Of a stretch of DNA of 26,395 bases, positions 1 through 8,818 are shown piece after piece. The translations under genes were made by a program, and so were the position numbers. Positions within the stretch are counted from its first letter, which is position 1. Each line of letters starts with the position of its first letter. Source of the DNA: Pleurotus ostreatus/Saccharomyces cerevisiae fusant (lineage: Eukaryota > Opisthokonta). The stretch lies in assembly GCA_024196135.1 (NCBI GenBank), contig JAMQCK010000356.1, positions 1-26,395 of the forward strand, in the 5' to 3' direction. The notes under the pieces are model-generated. The model was given only the letters and a program-made list of their open reading frames with translations, did not search any database and was not told the origin of the DNA.

Positions 1-285
1 GGCGGCTCCTGGGAAGTCCGCGTCTCCCTCGCCGGTGTCGGGCAATGGATCCGTAGCCTAGGCCGCCTGTCGCCCGAAGAAGCATTCCTGCGCGCCACGC
101 CTCTTCCCTCCCCAACGTTGCCTCCGGCGCCCGAGATTCAAGACCTACTGGGTGTCTGGCACAACCCCACAGGCCAGCCCGTCCTCAAGGCGATCAAGCA
201 CTCCGCGATCATGGAAAAGACGCCAGTGAAGCAAGATCGGGCGCCGATTAAGCTGAATGCGGATCTCCCCAGGTGGGATGCATGA
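1..285 (+). CDS. CoA-transferase family III (CaiB/BaiF-like), C-terminal part
   Basis: The window opens inside a reading frame in frame 1 that runs to a TGA at 283-285; the start lies outside. The 94 visible residues begin GGSWEVRVSLAGVGQWIRSL. A Gly-Gly-Ser-Trp segment followed by VRVSL and a Trp-containing helix is what I recall from the C-terminal region of fungal CaiB/BaiF CoA-transferases, a family that includes formyl-CoA transferase and alpha-methylacyl-CoA racemase. These enzymes move CoA between acids or racemise acyl-CoAs. A short Pro-rich stretch then leads to the end of the protein. No catalytic Asp is in view, so the exact reaction cannot be given. The gene converges on the coiled-coil gene at 448-2610, with 162 bp between the two stop codons. 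The family assignment rests only on C-terminal resemblance. Confidence 0.62.
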   Translation, partial: GGSWEVRVSLAGVGQWIRSLGRLSPEEAFLRATPLPSPTLPPAPEIQDLLGVWHNPTGQPVLKAIKHSAIMEKTPVKQDRAPIKLNADLPRWDA

Positions 286-447
286 ATTGCATGGGTAGCA
301 TGTACATTAAGGGAGTAGTAACTAGGGTGAAGTACAGATAAGAGAAGATAGGTGGTATGGGAGTGTCGGAGAAGCGACAGGCATGCGACAAAGGGTACAT
401 ATGCAAACGACTGACGATGCGAGGATTCAACACCCACATGCTAGGTT

Positions 448-2610
448 CTAACGTCCTCTGCCAAAAAGTCCGCCGAAACTGCCAAGCCCGAGGGAAGACA
501 CGATGCCCGATGTCGAACGCGCTGGGACGCGGTCGTCCGCCTTGATTGGCGACAGCACGCTCGGAATGTCCAGTCCATTCGTCGGCACCTATACGCTTGT
601 AAGCACTTGCAAAACAATTTGTTCACCGGCTACGCACCTGAGGCTTGGCCGAGAAATCGAACATAGGCGCCGGCTGCGTCGGGAAGATATTGATTTTCTT
701 CATCTTCTTCGCCGGTGCCTCGCCGCCCTCCTCTGGCGCCGCCGACGCCTTGCGAGAAGGTGCCGGCTGCGCCGTCGCGGACTCGCCCCGCGCGACCTTC
801 CTGCTCGACGGCGGCGGTTTCTTCGCCTTCGACGCAGGCGCGGGCTCTGGTTTGCGAGAGCCGGCGCGCTTGCGCGACGTGTCGTCCGTCGTGGTGCTCT
901 CCGTCGCAGTGCTAGCGGCGCGGCGCTTCGACGCTTTCTTGGGCTGCGACTCTTCTGACTCGACTGCTTCCTCGGGCGTCGGACGCTTGCGCTTGGCTTT
1001 GCGAGGAGGGTCCGTGGCCCCGTCCTCCTCGGGCGTTGGCTCCGCTACCGCCTCGGCGACAGCGGCTTCGTCCTGGTTCACGTTGGATTCGGTAGGGGCC
1101 TCGACGAATGTGAACTCCTCTTCGGCTGGCTCCTTGCGAGCTTTTGCCTGGCGCTTGCGGCGAGGCTTGGGCTCTTCCTCGGCTACCTCTTCTGCAGGTG
1201 GCGAGCGCGATGGGCCAGCTCCTGCAGACTCGTCTTCTTCTTCCTCTTCATCCTCCTCTGGTATAGGTTGCTATGGATCTTTTAGGTCAGCAGCCTCGCC
1301 ATAGAGGTTGTAAACATACGATAACATCTTTCTTCTTTGAGCGCGCTTTGCTGTTTTTCTACAAGGGTTCAGACAAAAGTCAGATGTAACGCAGGCCACA
1401 TACCTTGGGTTTTGCAGGCTCGTCGCTCGGCTCAGGATCGGTGGCCTGCCGCTCAGCCAGCATCTGCTCCGCCTGCTCCTGCGCGACCTCCAGCTTCTTC
1501 TGCAGCTTTGCTATGACCTTCTTCAGGTCCACAGACTCGGCTTCCAGGCGCTTGAAGTCTGCATCTCGCTCGGCGACATATGACTGATAGAATCGACATC
1601 AGCATTCAGTGGCCTAAACAAAGACGATCGCCGAACCTGCCACGACTCAACCACCTCCTTGTTATCCCGTATCTTTTGCTTTAGCTTCTGTGTCATCTCG
1701 TCTTTCTTCTCCAGCCGGTCCTCGAGCTCGCGCACGCGTATCTCGAGCTGGACCTTGTCACGGCGCAGGGTGGCAGACTCCTCAGACCCACGCGTCTCGA
1801 AGCTCTGCCACTTGTCGACCTGGCGTTGAAGGTCGGCGTTTGTGCGGCGAAGCTCCTCGGCGGTGCGCTCGACGTCGGCCACCTTGGTCTTCAGGCTTTC
1901 GATCTGCAACGCGGAGCGCTCGATGGTGCTCGCGCAGCCTTCGTGGGATGCGAGGGCATTGGCGTGCTGCTCGCGAAGCTCAGCGAGCTTCTCCTAGGGG
2001 GTGTCTTAGATGGGCACTCAGCACAGGGGCATAGCACACGCACCTCGAGTTCATCACGTTCCCGCTCGACGCTGGTGGCGTCCGCCCTCCCATCTGCCAG
2101 GCGTGCTCGTAGTTTGTCGATCTCTGCCTGCTGCGCCGCCACTGTCACCTCCCACTCCGCCTGTGCAGTCTCGAGGTCGACCTCCAGCTCCACTGACCGC
2201 CTTTCCAGCCTAAGCTTCTCGCACTCGATCTCGACGCGGCGCGCTATCTCGCGCTCGGTAGCCTGCCGCGCCTTGAGTATGTCCGCTTCGGCTTCAAGCA
2301 TCTCGTCGTACGTCATGGCCTGCACGATGGTATGGCAGACGTGCAGGTCGGCGCTCGCGCCCCGCCAGCGATCGTACTCGACGCGCCACTTGTTCTTGAC
2401 ATCGTCGATGGCGGCGCGCTTCGCTTCGCGTTCAGCGTCCACTCTTTCATCTGCGCGTCGTTGTTCGGAGTGGACCTGCTCGGTGAGCTTCTTGACGGTG
2501 TGCTCGAGGGTGCGATTGCGCTGGACGAGGTCGGTGATTTGGGCCTGCTGCGCGGTCTCGAGCGAAGGGCGGGCGCGCGACGACGCCGGCGTGATGGATT
2601 TACGATGCAT
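448..2610 (-). CDS. Long coiled-coil protein with acidic stretch and basic Ser/Lys/Pro-rich tail, unknown function
   Basis: Six exons on the minus strand: 2610-2044, 1993-1637, 1583-1404, 1358-1320, 1270-638 and 588-448. All introns are GT-AG, 45-53 nt and phase 0, giving 638 residues. Residues about 17-365 are almost unbroken heptad-rich coiled coil full of Glu, Arg, Lys, Leu and Gln. Exon 4 is a 13-codon basic micro-exon. Residues about 386-395 are a Glu/Asp run. The region after it is disordered and rich in Lys, Pro, Ser and Glu, with KKMKK-type basic clusters that could be nuclear localisation signals. The tail ends in a Gly/Phe-rich segment, GLGSFGGLFGRGR. The start at 2610 is chosen because an in-frame stop lies just upstream. 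The last acceptor (TATAG at 593-589) is preferred over a nearer CAAG because it gives a sensible Ser/Gly-rich end. I do not recognise a family. A structural, chromatin-associated or cytoskeletal role is only a guess from composition. Confidence 0.75.
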
Positions 2611-2810
2611 ACAAGCTCAGGCCAGTAAGACACCTAAGTCGCGGGACCTCCTTCTCGCCGTCGTCGCCGCCGCCGTTAACGGTAATGACCGCGACGCTCA
2701 GATGTCGCGTCCGCGGGCGTGGGAATTTCGGCGCGTGACCAACAAAATCAGGTTCAACAAAGTTCGACTTCGTAGATTATTGAAAGGGCATGCGCCGCGC
2801 TCCTTATATG

Positions 2811-3534
2811 CTATAAGCGCGAGGTGATCTCCTTCACTAGTGAGGAAGCTTCCTCGTCGTCCAACTCGTCTCTTCCCTCAAGCTCCATCCTGTGAACAGC
2901 TCCTAGTGATATCGGCGGCTGTGAAGAGCTGTACGACACCTCTTCTGAGGGAGACCCGAGCTTTGGTGCTGGTATGATGTGGTAGTGCACCTACGAAGAA
3001 AGGTCCTGTCAATATAGAGCGTCATACAAACGAACACTTTACATGTGGCACCGCTTGTGCATATTCTTGATTGCATACGACATTCAGCGCGGTGTGGTCC
3101 AAGGCTGCAATCATCAGGGGTGAGGTGAGCATCGCGTTCAAATCAATGGATCATACCTTTGACAAGCGCATTGCAGACCTTGCTCACAGCGGCGCCTAAC
3201 GCCCCTGCCTGCGCCTCAGGCAAGTCCGACAGCCTCATGAAATGCGCCTTCGGCACGACAAGCGTATGCCCTCTTCGTATCGGCATGATATCTAGGATTA
3301 TCCCAGTAAGATCCATGCCCACACCTCCTCACACAACACACAGATGTCCTCACCCAAGAAAGCCACCACCTCCTCATTCTCGAACACCTTCCTCGCGGGT
3401 AGCTCGCCCCGGATAATCCGGCAGAACGTGCACGTCGCGGGGTCGTCCTCAATCATCTTTACTTCAGCGTCCCTGCGTAGCCAGTCGGGGTGGATGCGGC
3501 GGTTCAGGTGCGCCTTGATGATGAAGGAGGTCAT
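2811..3534 (-). CDS. HIT-family (histidine triad) nucleotide-binding hydrolase
   Basis: Four exons: 3534-3354, 3291-3157, 3104-3043 and 2990-2811, with introns of 52-62 nt, giving 185 residues. The HIT domain starts with a CxxC pair (Cys35, Cys38; CTFCRIIRGELPARKVFEN), continues with RRGHTLVVPKAH, and ends in the histidine triad HVHYHIIP, with His126, His128 and His130 made contiguous by the splice after codon 126. HIT proteins of the Hint branch hydrolyse adenosine phosphoramidates or related AMP conjugates through the middle His of the triad. The Cys pair is the usual zinc-site position in Hint-type proteins. An acidic tail of about 50 residues (DELDDEEASS) extends beyond the domain and is longer than in small Hint1 homologues. 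The start at 3534 gives a basic N-terminal lead of about 30 residues; no targeting signal is clear. It diverges from the SDR gene at 3779. Confidence 0.88.
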
Positions 3535-3778
3535 GGGCGCGGGAAGGCGAGCATGGGCCGGAGATGGCGAGCATTGGACCGGGCCCGATGGCGAATGTGA
3601 ACCGGGTGCGCGTCATGTGGACGGGGAGTTCGGAAGGTGCCGAGATGGACCCATAGTGACACGCGTCACAGGTCACTGACTAACCCAAGGTTGTCGTGGA
3701 CTGTCATTTCGCGCTAAGGTGATGGGTAAAAATGCTGAGACCACGGCCCTATCTCAACGTTGATACTCGCAGCCTACC
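3535..3778. promoter_or_regulatory. Divergent intergenic space between HIT and SDR genes
   Basis: These 244 bp separate two divergent start codons and must hold both promoters. I see no clear TATA box. The stretch has no convincing open frame that continues either gene, so a bidirectional promoter is inferred from position only. Confidence 0.45.
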
Positions 3779-5052
3779 ATGAGCACTTACTCGAGAGTCG
3801 CCGTCGTCACGGGTGCTAACAAGGGCATTGGTTTTGCTATTGGTAAGCGCAGGTTTGTGCGGTCTTGCCGACCTTTTCTAACCTTCGTCCCTTCCCTCGT
3901 CCAGTCCGAAACTTCGCCCTTCGATACCCATCGTCGACACTTAACAACGGACCGCTCTGCCTTTACTTAACCGCGCGCAACGAGTCCAGGGGTCAAGCCG
4001 CCCTCGAGGCCCTGCAGGCGGACGCGCAGCTGAGTAAGGCGAAGGTCCTGAAGCCGCAGGGCGGGTTGGTCGATCTCAGGTTTCATGCACTGGATGTTAG
4101 CGAGGAGAGGAGCATTGATGCGTTTGTGGATTATCTGAAGAAGGAGCATGGCGAGATTGACGTGGTAGTGAATAATGCTGGGATTGCGATGGATGGGTTT
4201 GGTGAGTGCGAGCTGAGCTCAGACGGTCACTTCCTGTAGTTCAGAATGGGCTCACTTGGTGGACGTCTGGCTGACATCACACCCTCTCATTAGACGCCAA
4301 CGTCGCCACCACGACCCTCAAGACCAACTATCACGGCACGGTGTACGCTACGCTGCGGTTTCTTGAGATTTTGCGGCCGGCGTCGACGTCGCGCATCGTG
4401 AATGTCGCATCTATGGCCGGCGCGCTCAACAAATATCCGCCGCCGTTGCAACAGCGGTTTGTGGAGGCATCGGAAGGTGGGTGATAGCTTCTTGACTACC
4501 TTCATGACCTTCCGACGTTATCTCCCGCTATCCTTCCGAGGGCATCTCTTGCGATGCGTCCAAAGAAGCCTTAACTGACCCTTCCACAGTAATAACCCCC
4601 GACATCGCACAAGCCCCCTCCGCCGCCACCGCCCTCATGCGCGAGTTCGAGGAGGGTGTGAAGGCGGGGACGCACGAGAAGCTGGGGTACCCCTCCGCGG
4701 CGTACGCGGTGAGCAAGGCGGGGCTCATTGCGGCGACGAGGGCGGTGGCGCGCAGTGTGGCGGAAAAGGCGAAGGTGAGCGATTCAGTACATTGGTCGAT
4801 TCCTCGCAATGGTGCGAGGGGAGAGTGGGGGGTTCAACGTTCAACACCTGACACCAACCTCCAGGCGGGCGGCACCACCGAATATTCCCTCATCAACAGC
4901 TGCTGCCCGGGGTGGGTGAACACGGATACGCGAAGGGGCGGGGGTATAAGACGATTGATCAGGGGGCGGAGACGCCGGTGTTGTTAGCGTTGGGGGATTT
5001 ACAAGGCAAGACGGGCGGGTTTTGGCAGGAGGGGAGGGAGTCGAGGTGGTAG
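3779..5052 (+). CDS. Short-chain dehydrogenase/reductase, carbonyl reductase (CBR1)-like, with frame break in last exon
   Basis: Exons 3779-3842, 3905-4201, 4294-4476, 4590-4774 and 4865-5052 give a classical SDR. It has the NADPH-binding TGANKGIG (residues 11-18), NNAG (111-114), catalytic Ser160 in NVASMAG, and Tyr220-x3-Lys224 in YAVSK. The inserted segment before the active-site Tyr (EFEEGVKAGTHEKLGYPSAA) and the CCPGWVNTD segment match monomeric carbonyl reductases of the CBR1 type, which reduce ketones, quinones and aldehydes with NADPH. After NTD the frame read straight through gives Arg-rich residues and stops at 4985-4987. In the next frame the expected end, GYKTIDQGAETPVLLALGD to a final GRESRW, is intact down to TAG at 5050-5052. 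Exon 5 is 188 nt where 189 is expected, so one base appears to be missing near 4926-4932. This could be a sequencing slip or a recent mutation removing the C-terminal end beyond the catalytic residues. Confidence 0.85.
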
Positions 5053-5194
5053 GGATGAACAAGGGCAGGGACGTATTGTGGGCGGGCGCTGGATCGGTTA
5101 GACTTGAAAAGAATAGAGTCAAGAGGTCCAAGTAGAACGTAGAAGCACAAGTAGATCGTAGATGTACAATTTCTTGATCGCAACGACCACTGGA

Positions 5195-6294
5195 TCAGAT
5201 ATACATGCCTCCCTCTCCTACCGCCGCTCCCCTTGTCCGCCTGCCTTGCAGCGCTGCCCTCTGCTTCGGCGTCATAGCCGTCAACAACACGTCGCTCGGC
5301 ACTTCGTGACCCAGCGTCATCTCCACCGCCTTGCTCAGCGTCTCCGCGTCCCAGCCCTGCTCGTCCAGATAGTCTGTCGCCAGGTAGTCTGTCGAGGGTA
5401 TCGTCGAAGGCGCCAGGTCTTTTGGTGCCGGATGCGGAATGTGCTGCGCGGGAAGGAGGACGGCGGTGGTGGGCGTGTCGGGGTAGGCGAAGTTGAGGAT
5501 GGAGAGGAAGGAGGCGGTGGTGGATTGGAGGAGGTTGGGCGGGGCGAAGGGGCGGGCGTGGGGCTGTGGGGAGAAGGGAGAGGATGTTAGAGAGAGCGAT
5601 TGGTGTGGGTGAGGCGAAGAGGCTTACGGGCGATGATTTTCGGGCAGCACTGGGTGTGCGAAGGTAGCGGATGGGTGCGGATCGTGGGGATGGTTCTGGG
5701 GTGTCCGTGATGTACGAGGGTACGGCGTATGTGTCGAGGACGTTGACGCTGGTCTTTGGTATCAGTAGATAGAACATAGATGTATTAAGAGTACTCACGA
5801 AGAGGGTTGTATCTCGGACAGTATCGCTTTTGCGTACGCGTTCATCGCCCATATTGGGAGACGAACGCTTGTCTCAGACGCCAGAATGACCAGAGGAGTA
5901 TACTCCGGGGTATACAGGCTTCCGGCCTACTCATATGTATGAGGCTTGCTCATTAGACGACAAGATGGATTGAGGCGTACCGTTACTCCATTCACCACGA
6001 TCTCTCCTCGCTTGTCCTCCTCACTGAGCGGAAGTAGCACGGAAGTGAGTCCTGTCACCACAGCTAGTGACAATCCAGCCTTGAGGGGCCCTTCGCTATA
6101 CTCTATGCGTACAGATGTGCCGAGATTTGGTGTGACGTGTCGTTCACCCAGCGGGTTGTACTCGTCCTCTTCCTCGTCGGATTCGATCGCATGGCGCGGC
6201 GCTGGGGCATCGCCGAGAGGGTCAACGTCGTTTCCGAGCTGTCGGAAGGGAGTCAGAGAGAGATACGAATGTACGACATCTCCAAACGCACCAT
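5195..6294 (-). CDS. Proteasome assembly chaperone 1 (PAC1/PSMG1)-like protein
   Basis: Five exons on the minus strand: 6294-6292 (only the ATG), 6238-5981, 5872-5799, 5748-5628 and 5563-5195, giving 274 residues with every junction in frame. The protein starts with an acidic stretch (HAIESDEEEDEYNPL). A core follows with SVRLPIWAMNAYAKAILS, then NVLDTYAVPSYITDT, PIRYLRTPSA and PPNLLQSTTASFLSILNF, and it ends in GMYI. The length, the Val-Leu-Asp-Thr-Tyr strand, the P-x-RxLRT segment and the late PPNL helix resemble PSMG1, which with PSMG2 scaffolds the 20S proteasome alpha ring. The match is recalled, not computed. A shorter model starting at 5852 in another frame also reads open, but it lacks the upstream exons and the YAKAILSEIQP continuation, so I reject it. 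The donor of intron 2 could instead be GTAACG six bases upstream; both choices keep frame. It converges on the SDR gene and diverges from the transporter. Confidence 0.6.
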
Positions 6295-6517
6295 GATGGA
6301 GGGAGGAAAGAACAATGGGAGCTCGAAAGAAGAGACGCGCAGAGAACAATGACGCGTCTAGTCAGGAACGCCGGTTAGGCCGCGGTGATACGCCCACGTG
6401 CGCGACGCGATCAACGGAACTGGAAGTGACCGACGTCGGAACCTCTCTTGCCTTCGTCGCTTTATCTCAGACGTATCGGCGCTTCTCCTTCACTTTTTCC
6501 CCTCTTCTCCTGCCACC
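6295..6517. promoter_or_regulatory. Divergent intergenic space between chaperone-like gene and UAA transporter
   Basis: These 223 bp lie between two divergent start codons. The transporter side is pyrimidine-rich just before the start (cttctcctgccaccATGg), which is a strong Kozak context. No TATA box stands out. It is a likely bidirectional promoter by position. Confidence 0.45.
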
Positions 6518-8226
6518 ATGGCGCGCCGAGGGAATGGACAGGCACCGGGCAATGCGACGAGGTCGAGGAAGGCGGGGTCGCAGCTTGCACAGGTGGCCCC
6601 GGTGCTGTTCGACTACTATTCGGTGTGTTCCCCTTCGTCTCTACGTACTCCGGAACTGAGTGAGAGTTCTATGAAGGCGATAGGAATGGTACTGGGCGGT
6701 TGCTGCACGTATGCTATCCCGTAGTCCGACCAAGAATGACCAGCGTTCTGATCGCGTGGCAGCAATGTATGGGCGTATGAAGAGCTGCTGCTCATGAATC
6801 CCCGAATAGGTGCGCCGATATCCCCTCCCTGTACACCACTACTAATAACACCAATCATACCTATGTGCTCTCAGGATCGGCCCTCACGTTCTCACAAATG
6901 CTCTTCATCACCCTCCAAGCCCTCCCCTCCTTCCTCGCTTTCAAAGGCGGAGTACCCCGCCTCAAGACACGGCAGGTCCCCCTCTCGAATTGGGCAGCCC
7001 AGGTGATACTCGTCACTGTCGGCTCGCTCTTCAACAACTGGGTGTACGCATACAAGGTACCGCTCACTGTCATGATTGTATTCCGCTCAGCTGGTAAGTT
7101 GACTGGACGAAGATATCAAGGCGCCTACTGATTCCCTTCGAAGGTCTGGCGGTATCGATGCTACTCGGATTTTTTCTCCTGAAGAAACGATACAATGGCA
7201 CGCAAATTGTGAGCTTCCGCGCCTCGCTTCTGTCTCTGCCGCTAACCATACGACTTATACTAGTTCTCCGCTGCCCTAGTGACCGTCGGTGTCGTCCTCG
7301 CAACACTTTCACGCTCCTCCGCCTCCGCTTCCTCTACAAAACTCACGCCCGACTCCGCGGAAGACCTGCGTAGATACACCCTGGGTATCATCATGCTCGC
7401 TTCCTCGCTGTTCGTAACCGGCATTCTGGGGATCCTGCAAGAGCGCACGTACAAGAAGTACGGCCCGTGTTGGCGGGAGGGGGTGTTCTATACGGTAAGC
7501 TGATTAAGCGTTCATCTTTCCCGAGCGACGAGGTGAACGCTGTTGGCAGCTGCGAGTGCGCGCCGTGTTGCGCGTGAAGTCGTGTTTCTATGATGTTTTC
7601 CGAGCTCGCGCCGTCTGATATGCTGACGACGCTTTACAGCACTTCCTCTCCCTTCCCTTCTTCCTCTTCCTCATCCCCGACATTCAGCAGGGTATGCAAA
7701 GCCTCTCGGCGCCGAAAAATGACCGGTCGCCGCCTCTCGCCTTCGCGATGCTCATGACGAACCTCCTCTCGCAACTGGTATGCGTACGCGGCGTGAACAG
7801 ACTGACATCGGTGCGTACTTTCTTTCCTATTCTCTGCCCACTTAATATATCTGTCGTCCCGATGGGCCGCCATCCTACATCCACTCCCTCGTTCGTCGCC
7901 AAAATGTACTTCCGTCCTCACCAACCACCCCACAGCAAGTCTCCTCCGTCTCGACGAACCTCGTCCTGACGATCCGCAAAGCGCTGAGCCTGTGCTTCTC
8001 CGTCTGGTGGTTCGGCAACGCGTGGAATGCGCGGCTGGTGGTGGGCGCGGTGATGGTGTTCGCGGGCGGGTTGCTGTTTGGGTGGGGGAGTGAGGGTGGG
8101 GGTGATGGGAAGGGTGAGGTCGGTAGCGGTGGGAAGGGCGAGGGTGGCAGTACGAAGGGTGAGGATAGGGGGAAGGAGACACGAAAGGACGGCGAGAAGG
8201 TGGGGAACGAGAAAAAGACGCAATAG
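6518..8226 (+). CDS. UAA-family nucleotide-sugar transporter (YEA4/SLC35B4-like)
   Basis: Eight exons: 6518-6622, 6677-6708, 6763-6809, 6875-7093, 7144-7208, 7264-7494, 7640-7810 and 7936-8226, giving 386 residues. All junctions are GT-AG and in frame. The chain is a polytopic membrane protein. A first helix contains GMVLGGCCTNVWAYEELL, followed by the loop LLMNPRIGSALTFSQ, helices around GSLFNNWVYAYKVPLTVMIV with FRSAGLAVS, and GILQERTYKKYG before the fifth or sixth helix. These are hallmarks of the UAA branch of the drug/metabolite transporter superfamily, which exchanges UDP-GlcNAc or UDP-xylose for UMP across ER or Golgi membranes. After the last helix there is a Gly/Lys/Glu-rich tail of about 50 residues ending in KKTQ, a KKXX-type ER retrieval signal, which suggests an ER location as for yeast Yea4. 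The start at 6518 has an ideal Kozak context. Substrate is not deducible. Confidence 0.88.
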
Positions 8227-8484
8227 TAAACCGTGAATGGATGTATTAAGTAGATAGCGTATTGGACATGCTGTACATACGAATTTCTTGCTGCTTCGCG
8301 TTGTAGTACATGTGCCGGGACGAGAGGTTTGCACAGGGCGAGAGATCGGTGTGCAAGCGTGACGCGGGAGTCTAACCGTGCGAACGAAAGCATGGGCGTA
8401 CTACTACTGATACTCACATTCGAGACCGAGATGCGTGAATGTCAACCGTCTGCGGCGGAGGCATCATAATTTGAACGGTCCATG

Positions 8485-8532
8485 GCGAGGATGTTCAGTG
8501 ACGGGCCTGCGAGGATGTTAGGTGGCGGGCCT
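8485..8532 (+). repeat. Two contiguous imperfect 24-bp tandem copies
   Basis: Unit 1 (8485-8508) and unit 2 (8509-8532) both begin gcgaggatgtt and end cgggcct, differing at a few internal bases. They lie about 100 bp upstream of the conserved F-box1 block. No function is evident. Confidence 0.8.
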
Positions 8533-8561
8533 ACGCTTGCGCTCCGGGTATCGGGGCTAAA

Positions 8562-8592
8562 GCTTGATCCTAGCGCTTGATTTTAGCGCTAG
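8562..8592 (+). repeat. Short tandem repeat overlapping an inverted repeat
   Basis: Two adjacent 13-bp units, gcttgatcctagc (8562-8574) and gcttgattttagc (8575-8587), create an inverted repeat CTAGCGC (8570-8576) and GCGCTAG (8586-8592) around a 9-bp spacer. This could be a protein-binding palindrome or chance structure formed by slippage. Confidence 0.6.
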
Positions 8593-8632
8593 AGGAGAGG
8601 CCGGACCCTTATCTGCCAGTTCTCGAGCGAAG

Positions 8633-8725
8633 TCGAACTGTGACAACTCAGTCACGTGCATCATGGCTGGCGTTACAGCCTCGTGCTGGGCGCATGGCTG
8701 CGCTAGGCTTGCGTCCTGCTCTCAT
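8633..8725 (+). promoter_or_regulatory. Conserved upstream block of F-box1 (copy 1)
   Basis: The block starts TCGAACTGTGAC, then AACTCA, then GTCACGTG, so it has an inverted repeat GTGAC/GTCAC with a 6-bp spacer that overlaps an E-box CACGTG (8653-8658). Further conserved islands are cgttacagcctcgtgctg and tgcgtcctgctctcat. The same order of islands occurs upstream of F-box2 and, less completely, F-box3. It ends about 95 bp before the chosen ATG at 8819. An ATG at 8663 inside the block is in frame with F-box1, so part of the block could also be transcribed or translated. Confidence 0.6.
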
Positions 8726-8818
8726 TACCTTGATCAGCCACGGTGCGTAGATCCTCTCTTTCCCTGGGCTACCTTTGATATGACACAGATTCACAACAAG
8801 TACACACGGGCACAGGAT

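Larger units (their letters stand above)
8227..8632. other. Intergenic region downstream of transporter, upstream of F-box1
   Basis: No gene is seen. It contains the transporter 3' UTR and two small local repeats (8485-8532 and 8562-8592) just ahead of the conserved upstream block of F-box1. Confidence 0.5.

Noticed and set aside
503..1304. Long plus-strand open frames opposite the coiled-coil gene
   Set aside because: They are GC-rich shadows with Arg- or Ser-runs. The minus-strand exons explain the region with consistent splice sites and a coherent protein.
4959..5852. A 297-residue minus-strand frame starting MGDERVRK
   Set aside because: It reads through two introns and past the true stop at 5195. 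The spliced five-exon model in a different frame for the first part is coherent.
7634..8417. Minus-strand frames opposite the transporter's last exons
   Set aside because: They are Pro/His/Ser-rich shadows of the Gly-rich tail and membrane helices; no splice or domain support.
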